DNA of 64,000 nt from the NCBI RefSeq assembly GCF_937123705.1, contig NZ_CAKZKO010000038.1, positions 180,980 to 244,979 of the forward strand. Direction: 5' to 3'. This DNA is from an uncultured Paraglaciecola sp. Lineage in GTDB: Bacteria; Pseudomonadota; Gammaproteobacteria; Enterobacterales; Alteromonadaceae. Below are positions 58,378-64,000 of the stretch, in pieces. The notes beneath the pieces are model-generated. The model made no database searches. It had not been told where the DNA came from and saw only the letters and a program-made list of their open reading frames with translations. Each line of letters starts with the position of its first letter. The stretch's first letter is position 1. Position numbers and translations under genes: made by a program.

Positions 58378-58432
58378 GCCTTGTAGTCATAAAATTTAAT
58401 CAAGTCATTCATGCACCCAACGCATTGATTTT

Positions 58433-59392
58433 CTAGCCGTAAACCACTGTGCGTTTAGGCGCTATCTTGCCATCAGAGTCAATAAAACCCACCCCTAAAA
58501 ATAGGCCACTGTCTTGGCTATACACGCGAATCAATGTGTTTTCTGGATATTCTGTTGAACCTATAAAATTCACTGGATTACCATTTCTAAAAAAACCTTC
58601 GGCAATGGGATCAATTTCAACATTTTTTAGGGTTTTTACCGCTGAGTCCATAGGCATTAACAGTTGATCCATATGACTAAATGTTGGGTCATCTAATAAA
58701 TCTGCGCTGTCGCTGTCAATCTCGTCTCTAAGTGATTGCAGCTCTTCCATGGTAAGCATTTTTTCCATTGGATAGTCGGTCACTTGGGTACGGTGCAATT
58801 TACTGACAAAAGCACCACATCCTAATAGCTGCCCTAAATCATCCACCAAAGAACGAATATAGGTGCCTTTGCTGCTATGCACAGTCATATCCACTTCGTC
58901 ACCTTCAAATCTGTCGATGGTTAGACTAAAGATGGTGATATCTCGGGCTTCCCTTGGAATATCTATACCTTGGCGAGCATAAAAATATAAGGGTTTACCT
59001 TGGTGTTTTAAGGCCGAAAACATCGAAGGTACTTGTTTAATCGGCCCTTTAAACTGCTCGCAAGCAGCTACTAGCTGCGCCTCTGTTACCTTGACTGGGT
59101 GAGTTTCAACTATCTCACCTGCGGCGTCAGAAGTAGTAGTACGTACACCTAGCTTTGCTGTGACTTGATAGGTTTTATCTGTATCTAATAAAAATTGTGA
59201 GAATTTAGTAGCTTCACCTAAACAGATTGGCAACATACCTGTGGCTAAGGGGTCTAAAGCCCCTGTGTGCCCTGCCTTAGCCGCATTAAACATGCGTTTT
59301 ACTTGTTGTAGCGCATGATTAGATGATATTTCTAAACCTTTATTCAGCAGCACAATGCCGTTTACGGCACGACCTTTTCTTTTTCTTGCCAT
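58433..59392 (-). CDS. truB: tRNA pseudouridine55 synthase
   Basis: Makes pseudouridine at position 55 in the T loop of tRNAs. The catalytic D47 lies in [15 protein letters not shown]. Other motifs: [22 protein letters not shown], the [17 protein letters not shown] loop ([20 protein letters not shown]), and [15 protein letters not shown] (here [22 protein letters not shown]). A PUA-like C-terminal part ends near 319 residues, close to E. coli TruB (314). It is 5 bp after rbfA, in the infB-rbfA-truB-rpsO order. Confidence 0.95.
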   Translation of the reverse strand: MARKRKGRAVNGIVLLNKGLEISSNHALQQVKRMFNAAKAGHTGALDPLATGMLPICLGEATKFSQFLLDTDKTYQVTAKLGVRTTTSDAAGEIVETHPVKVTEAQLVAACEQFKGPIKQVPSMFSALKHQGKPLYFYARQGIDIPREARDITIFSLTIDRFEGDEVDMTVHSSKGTYIRSLVDDLGQLLGCGAFVSKLHRTQVTDYPMEKMLTMEELQSLRDEIDSDSADLLDDPTFSHMDQLLMPMDSAVKTLKNVEIDPIAEGFFRNGNPVNFIGSTEYPENTLIRVYSQDSGLFLGVGFIDSDGKIAPKRTVVYG

Positions 59393-59397
59393 ATTGA

Positions 59398-59826
59398 CTA
59401 CTTCTGCTCGTCTTCGTCAGACTCTTGATTGTCTGTGGAACGTCCTGCTAACTTCGCCCGTTCTGCGTCTTTTGTTAGTGTATCACTTACTAAGTTGGCA
59501 ATACGTATGCCTTCAGCAAGGGAGCCATCACGCACAAATTTAACGGCTGGTACGGCGCGCATCCGCATACGACTGGCCAATAATGAACGGATAAAGCCTT
59601 TGTTGTCTTGTAAAATATTCAGGTAATTTTCTACTTGCTCTTCATCATTTTCGAAGAAGGTCACAAAAATCTTCGCATAGGCTAGGTCCCGCGATACCTC
59701 AACCCCAGATACGGTTACCATACCAAGACGCGGATCGCGATTTTTAAACTCATTTTGTAAAATGCTGGCAATTTCTTTGTGAATTTGTTGCCCGACTCGG
59801 TCGGTACGTGAAAATTCTCTGGCCAT
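59398..59826 (-). CDS. rbfA: 30S ribosome-binding factor A
   Basis: A 142-residue KH-domain assembly factor for 30S maturation and cold adaptation. Seen: [52 protein letters not shown], and the [22 protein letters not shown] end of the KH core. An acidic tail (QESDEDEQK) completes it. The Shine-Dalgarno GGAG is preceded by a perfect 7-bp hairpin (59840-59854). Together with the terminator after infB this may set its expression. Confidence 0.95.
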   Translation of the reverse strand: MAREFSRTDRVGQQIHKEIASILQNEFKNRDPRLGMVTVSGVEVSRDLAYAKIFVTFFENDEEQVENYLNILQDNKGFIRSLLASRMRMRAVPAVKFVRDGSLAEGIRIANLVSDTLTKDAERAKLAGRSTDNQESDEDEQK

Positions 59827-59839
59827 GTTAATATCTCCT

Positions 59840-59854
59840 GATACCTGAGGTATC
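59840..59854 (-). promoter_or_regulatory. Hairpin before the rbfA ribosome binding site
   Basis: GATACCT-G-AGGTATC is a perfect 7+1+7 palindrome whose minus-strand 3' end lies 1-2 nt from the GGAGAT of rbfA. As RNA the one-base loop would have to open to about three bases, so the stable form has about 6 bp. Possible translational control. Confidence 0.35.
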
Positions 59855-59888
59855 TTTTTACAAACAAAACGGAGGCCGTAGCCTCCGT
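59855..59888 (-). terminator. Terminator-like hairpin between infB and rbfA
   Basis: ACGGAGGC (59869-59876) and GCCTCCGT (59881-59888) make a perfect 8-bp stem with a 4-nt loop. On the minus strand TTTTGTTTGTAAAAA follows. It is about 40 bp after the infB stop and inside the operon, so it would attenuate readthrough into rbfA. Confidence 0.6.
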
Positions 59889-59926
59889 CTATATTTTTAG
59901 CTAATTGCTACTCTGGCTAGCCAAAC

Positions 59927-62527
59927 TTACAGTTCGCGTTTAACCTCAACGATTTCAAATACTTCGATTTGATCGCCAACTTTAACGTCATTGTAATTTT
60001 TCACGCCTATACCACATTCCACCCCATTACGGACTTCTTGGGCATCGTCTTTAAAGCGGCGCAATGATTCAAGTTCACCTTCGTAAATAACCACGTTATC
60101 ACGTAATACGCGGATAGGATTACTACGTTTCACCACACCTTCGGTCACCATACAACCTGCGATAGCTCCAATTTTAGGCGACTTAAACACGTCACGTACT
60201 TCTGCTAAACCGATGATCTCTTGCTTGAACTCAGGTGCCAACATGCCGCTCATGGCTTGTTTCACTTCATCAATCAATTGATAAATCACGCTGTAATAAC
60301 GTAAATCAATTTCTTCGGCATCAAACACTTTACGGGCAGATGCGTCGGCACGTACGTTAAAACCAACCACTATGGCATTTGATGCAGCCGCTAAACTGGC
60401 ATCAGTTTCGGTAATTCCACCTACGCCACTGCCGACAATATTCACTTTCACTTCGTCGGTTGACAACTTAGTCAAAGATTCTGAGATAGCTTCAACTGAG
60501 CCTTGTACATCGGCTTTAAGCACTACGTTCAATTCGCTTACATCGCCTGCTTCCATATTGGCAAACATGTTTTCCAATTTGGCTTTTTGCTGCTTCGCAA
60601 GTTTTAGTTCACGTTGTTTGGTATGACGTTTAGTGGCAACTTCACGGGCTTTACGCTCGTCTTGTACCACTAAGGCATTTTCACCGGCAATAGGCACACC
60701 AGATAAACCAAGGATCTCTACTGGCGTTGAAGGACCTGCTACTTTGACATCTTTACCGTTTTCATCACGCATGGCGCGAATACGTCCGTATTCTTCACCA
60801 CATAACATAATGTCTCCAGCACGTAGCTCACCTTCTTGAATAAGCACAGATGCTACCGGCCCACGGCCTTTATCAAGGCGTGATTCAATGACAATACCTT
60901 TCGCTGGACCAGTTGGTACCGCCTGCAAGTCAAGTAATTCAGCTTGTAGGCTAATGGCTTCTAGTAGCTCATCAACACCTTGGCCTGTCTTAGCAGACAC
61001 ATTCACAAACTGGAATTCACCGCCCCATTCTTCTGAAATCACTTCGATTTGAGAAAGCTCGGTTTTCACTCTATCAAGATCCGCTGATTCTTTATCAATT
61101 TTATTAACCGCAACAATAAGAGGTACACCTGCAGCTTTAGCATGTTGTACCGCTTCTTTGGTTTGCGGCATCACGCCATCATCTGCCGCTACTACTAAGA
61201 TAACGATATCAGTAGCAGTTGCCCCACGAGAACGCATCGCGGTAAACGCTGCGTGACCAGGGGTATCCAAAAATGCAATACGACCAGTGTCAGTTTCAAC
61301 ACTATAAGCGCCGATATGCTGGGTAATACCACCTGCTTCACCGTCTGCGACTTTGGCGCGGCGAATATAATCAAGTAATGAAGTTTTACCGTGATCAACG
61401 TGGCCCATGATAGTCACAACAGGCGCACGACCTGCTTTCTCACCGCCCGTGGCGTCTGCAATCAATTCATCTTCAAGTGCGTTGTCGTTTACTAACTCGT
61501 ACTTGTGCCCCATTTCTTCAACTACTAATACCGCAGTTTCTTGATCCAGTACGTGGTTAATAGTCACCATTTCACCCATTTTCATTAGGGTTTTAATGAC
61601 TTCAGTGGCTTTAATGGCTAGTTTGTTTCCAAGCTCGCTCACAGTAATGGTTTCGCCAATACGCACGATACGCTCTACCGGTTGGGCTGGCTTGTTAAAG
61701 GCATGTTTTAGCTCAGAACCAGCATTTTTCTTAGACTTTTTACGTCTACGTCCGCCATGTTCGGTTTTGATATCATCCATATCTTCGGCTTCTTGAGCGT
61801 AGCGATTTGAATGTACATGCACTTCTTCTTTTTCTTGTTTCTTACGGCGCTCTTCTTCTTCTTTCCAGCGACGGGAGTTTTCTTCAGCTAGTTTTTTCGC
61901 TTCTTCTGCCGCTTTTTTCGCATCTTCTTCAAGTTTGCGTTGAATTTCTTCTTCTTGGGTCTTGCGCAGTTTTTCTGCTTCAGCATGCACTTTTTGTTGT
62001 GCTGCTTTTTCTTCAGGGCTTAAGGCAGCTTCTTCTGCTGCACGGGCTTCTTTTGCTTTCTCAGCACGTGCAGCACGTTCAGCATCGGCTTTCGCTTTGG
62101 CTTCAGCGGCTTTCTGCGCTTTTTCTTCGGCGGCTTTTTTGGCTTTTTCAGCCGCTTGTTGCTCGGCTTCTAGCTTCGCTTGTTGTTCCTCGGCTAAACG
62201 CTTGGCTTCTTCTTCCGCCATTTTAGCTTCTTCAACTTCAGAGCGCTTCACGTAAGTGCGCTTTTTACGTACTTCAACGGTTACCGCTTTAGACTTACCG
62301 GCACTTAATGTGCTGGTAGTTTTGCGTTGTAGCGTCATACGCTTTGGTGCTTCCGAACCTGTTCCGCCGTGTTGCTTACTTAAAAAATCCAATAACGTAC
62401 GTTTTTCATCTTCGGTTACATCATTGCCTGCTGCTTTTTCAATACCTGCACTTTTAAATTGCTGAACCAAACGGTCAACGGTCGTACCTATATCGGTGGC
62501 AAGTTTTTCTATGGATACTTCTGCCAT
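59927..62527 (-). CDS. infB: Translation initiation factor IF-2
   Basis: An 866-residue GTPase that positions fMet-tRNA on the 30S subunit. N-terminal IF2_N domain ([23 protein letters not shown]), then a long highly charged Lys/Glu/Ala-rich coiled stretch (about 95-240), a second IF2_N domain (about 285-345), and the G domain from about 369: [19 protein letters not shown] (G1), DTPGHAAF (G3), NKIDK (G4). Beta-barrel domains and the C2 domain follow. Slightly shorter than E. coli IF2-alpha (890). It is 21 bp after the nusA tail. Confidence 0.96.
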   Translation of the reverse strand: MAEVSIEKLATDIGTTVDRLVQQFKSAGIEKAAGNDVTEDEKRTLLDFLSKQHGGTGSEAPKRMTLQRKTTSTLSAGKSKAVTVEVRKKRTYVKRSEVEEAKMAEEEAKRLAEEQQAKLEAEQQAAEKAKKAAEEKAQKAAEAKAKADAERAARAEKAKEARAAEEAALSPEEKAAQQKVHAEAEKLRKTQEEEIQRKLEEDAKKAAEEAKKLAEENSRRWKEEEERRKKQEKEEVHVHSNRYAQEAEDMDDIKTEHGGRRRKKSKKNAGSELKHAFNKPAQPVERIVRIGETITVSELGNKLAIKATEVIKTLMKMGEMVTINHVLDQETAVLVVEEMGHKYELVNDNALEDELIADATGGEKAGRAPVVTIMGHVDHGKTSLLDYIRRAKVADGEAGGITQHIGAYSVETDTGRIAFLDTPGHAAFTAMRSRGATATDIVILVVAADDGVMPQTKEAVQHAKAAGVPLIVAVNKIDKESADLDRVKTELSQIEVISEEWGGEFQFVNVSAKTGQGVDELLEAISLQAELLDLQAVPTGPAKGIVIESRLDKGRGPVASVLIQEGELRAGDIMLCGEEYGRIRAMRDENGKDVKVAGPSTPVEILGLSGVPIAGENALVVQDERKAREVATKRHTKQRELKLAKQQKAKLENMFANMEAGDVSELNVVLKADVQGSVEAISESLTKLSTDEVKVNIVGSGVGGITETDASLAAASNAIVVGFNVRADASARKVFDAEEIDLRYYSVIYQLIDEVKQAMSGMLAPEFKQEIIGLAEVRDVFKSPKIGAIAGCMVTEGVVKRSNPIRVLRDNVVIYEGELESLRRFKDDAQEVRNGVECGIGVKNYNDVKVGDQIEVFEIVEVKREL

Positions 62528-62548
62528 ATGGGAATTCCTCCTGTTGAC

Positions 62549-62944
62549 CTATTCTTCGTTAAACCAAACGATATTACGAGCAGCCATGATTAATTCACCG
62601 GCCTTCTCATCGTTTAATTCTTCTATATCTGAAATCTCATCGGTACCTTGCTCTGCAAGCCCTTCAAGATCGGTAATGCCACGACTTGCTAGGGTATAGG
62701 CAACATGTTTGTCCATACCTTCAAGGTTTAACAACTCTTCTTTAGGCTCTGCAGCTTCAAGTGTTTCTTCTGTATTAGGAAGCAGGCCCAGCAAACCAAA
62801 ATCCAAGCGCTCGTCGTACCGAAAGGCGCTCCCTTTATTGAGCGCTGGCGAAGCAAGCAAACCCTTGCCTCTTAAGGCTGTGTTAAGGACTTTTATGCCG
62901 CTTTCATTCAAACGGACGTTGACTTTTTCCATGATTGTTACCAC
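62549..62944 (-). pseudogene. nusA: NusA C-terminal fragment fused to malic enzyme N-terminus
   Basis: A 131-codon frame made of two unlike parts. Residues about 66-131 (ELLNLEGMDKHVAYTLASRG and on to KAGELIMAARNIVWFNEE) are the second acidic repeat (AR2), the last domain of transcription factor NusA, in its usual place before infB. The rest of NusA (about 430 residues: N-terminal domain, S1, KH1, KH2, AR1) is absent. Residues 1-63 (ALRGKGLLASPALNKGSAF, then YDERLDFGLLGLLPNTEETLE) match the start of NAD-dependent malic enzymes. The frames join in phase near 62,750-62,770, where ETLE could belong to either. Neither half can work alone as NusA or malic enzyme. An assembly chimera or a recombination joint is likely. 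Confidence 0.8.
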
Positions 62945-62973
62945 TTAACATATGCACTGCCGTGTGCTATAAT
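62945..62973 (+). promoter_or_regulatory. Candidate promoter of the MFS gene
   Basis: TTAACA (62945-62950), a 17-bp spacer and a consensus TATAAT (62968-62973), about 97 bp before the MFS start. The -35 abuts the start of the divergent malic enzyme-like frame. Confidence 0.55.
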
Positions 62974-63069
62974 ATAATGAACGTTCTAGCTGCAAAAGGA
63001 CCTAAACGACTGAGGCCATTATGCGTGATTTGGCCACAAAAATCAATGATCTCTGGGGGGAGATAAATC

Positions 63070-64000
63070 ATGGAAAGATCCGACGTACTATCCTTTATCA
63101 CCATAGCCGCTGGTTTTGTCCTCACGCAATTTTCACTGATCCTCTATCTGCCCAGCCAACACCTGATTGCCCAATCCATAGGCCTGACAGCACAAGACAT
63201 GGCTTATGCACTGAGTACAGCCCTATGTGGCTATGCAGCCGGCCAACTTTGGTGGGGAACACTCTCTGATTTTTTTGGCAGAAAAAAAGCCTTGTTAATG
63301 GCTGCTATAGGAGGAGGCATCACTGCATTCTTTATTCCTCACTGTCATACAGCCCAAAACTTTGATGAAATGCTTGCTGTACTGACATTCTTCCAAGCGG
63401 CCTATACCAGCATAGGTTACGCACTTATTTACGATACATTTCCAGCCGATAAAACAGCTAAAATCATTGCTTCCGTTGGCGTCCTTATGGCCATTACACC
63501 TGTGGTAGCCCCTTATATTAGCCTGACTATCACTGAGCGCTATGGTTGGACCATGCTTTTCTATGCATTAAGCGCTTACAGTCTTCTTTTATCTTTTGGC
63601 ATTCTTTTACAGGTCAAGGCACGCAAGATTCCTTCCATAAGGCCTAAATTGGTCAAGGGCTTTGCTAACCTTATGCGCAATCAAGCATACCTGAAATACT
63701 GCTTCAGCCTGGCGCTGACTTTCAGTACCTTTATACTCTTTCAACAAAATGCATATGCCATTTTCACACATGTCATGCACGTTCATGCCCAGCATTATGC
63801 TATGGCGTATGCGCTTGCATCATCGCCTTACTTACTTAGCACCATTGCAGTTAGAAAACTCATTCAAAAAATGACTATAGGCGCCATAGCAAAAACCGGC
63901 ACTGGATTGCTTGCTACAGGCTACCTGATGCTTGCCTTGGCTGCGCTCTTCCCTGCACACCTTCTAAGCACGTTTTTTGGCTGGCTGGGCGTTATGATTG
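63070..64000 (+). CDS. MFS transporter (Bcr/CflA-MdfA type), cut by window edge
   Basis: From ATG 63070 (strong GGGGGGAG 8 bp upstream) the frame stays open to the end, giving 310 codons of an incomplete inner-membrane transporter. Seen: about nine hydrophobic helices in the visible part; motif A GQLWWGTLSDFFGRKKALL between helices 2 and 3; a helix 5 region VGVLMAITPVVAPYISL with the antiporter-type proline-glycine pattern; a central loop after about residue 180. This resembles proton-coupled drug/H+ antiporters of the Bcr/CflA group. Leucines are mostly CTN codons, while genes to the left prefer TTA/TTG. It is head-to-head with the malic enzyme fragment and likely shares its origin. Confidence 0.82.
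   Translation, partial: MERSDVLSFITIAAGFVLTQFSLILYLPSQHLIAQSIGLTAQDMAYALSTALCGYAAGQLWWGTLSDFFGRKKALLMAAIGGGITAFFIPHCHTAQNFDEMLAVLTFFQAAYTSIGYALIYDTFPADKTAKIIASVGVLMAITPVVAPYISLTITERYGWTMLFYALSAYSLLLSFGILLQVKARKIPSIRPKLVKGFANLMRNQAYLKYCFSLALTFSTFILFQQNAYAIFTHVMHVHAQHYAMAYALASSPYLLSTIAVRKLIQKMTIGAIAKTGTGLLATGYLMLALAALFPAHLLSTFFGWLGVMI

Noticed and set aside
63021..63269. Upstream frame overlapping the MFS start
   Set aside because: MRDLATKINDLWGEIN looks coding at first, but the rest is an out-of-frame shadow of the MFS gene. A short leader peptide cannot be excluded but is unsupported.

Overview
The window is a chromosomal segment of a moderately AT-rich gammaproteobacterium. It most resembles the Alteromonadales (Alteromonadaceae, Glaciecola/Paraglaciecola type). 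The evidence is a divergent gltA / sdhCDAB-sucABCD block, a recC-recB-recD cluster, the nusA-infB-rbfA-truB-rpsO translation operon, a TapT-type DTW protein, MetY, and marine-style glycoside hydrolases. This assignment comes from recognising protein families, not from a database search.

Layout. 1-8.1 kb: an uncharacterised gene running off the left edge, a DUF2750 protein, a 1460-residue sensor-like membrane protein, an M1-family lipoprotein peptidase, a 21-22 bp tandem repeat, and a GNAT acetyltransferase. 8.1-15 kb: tapT, metY, a patatin-like phospholipase, and an overlapping pair of ankyrin membrane protein and TPR-GGDEF diguanylate cyclase. 15-18.8 kb: a dienoyl-CoA isomerase-like crotonase, an SDR enzyme, a MerR/TipAS regulator, a small inverted-repeat element and a DinJ/YafQ toxin-antitoxin pair. 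18.8-28 kb: recD, recB and recC. 28-33.4 kb: xthA, a CbiM-like permease, a TauE/SafE transporter, an internally duplicated DUF6174-META lipoprotein, a DUF6356 protein and a sulfotransferase. 33.4-41.4 kb: GH97 and membrane-anchored GH2 glycosidases, then a GAF-GAF-GGDEF-EAL protein. 42-53.6 kb: the TCA operons. 53.7-57.5 kb: small accessory genes under two LysR regulators. 58-62.9 kb: rpsO, truB, rbfA, infB and the nusA tail. 63-64 kb: an MFS transporter.

How the genes work together. Citrate synthase, succinate dehydrogenase, 2-oxoglutarate dehydrogenase E1/E2 and succinyl-CoA synthetase supply five of the TCA reactions or subunit sets. Three 11-bp-phased GTTA motifs between sdhC and gltA suggest ArcA-type redox control. 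RecBCD and ExoIII handle DNA ends and abasic sites. Two c-di-GMP proteins, a sensor-like membrane protein and several one-component regulators point to environmental sensing. The GH2/GH97 pair probably trims galactosides or glucosides.

The most important oddity is at the right end. The nusA reading frame keeps only its last acidic-repeat domain (about 66 residues). That domain is fused in frame to what reads as the first ~60 residues of an NAD-dependent malic enzyme, which stands head-to-head with an MFS transporter whose leucine codon use differs from the rest of the window. This is either a real recombination or, more likely, an assembly chimera. Everything to the right of about 62,760 should be treated as possibly from another locus or organism. 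I found no convincing novel multi-gene defence or biosynthetic system. The less-described material is mostly small: non-coding structured repeats, MITE-like elements and candidate operators.
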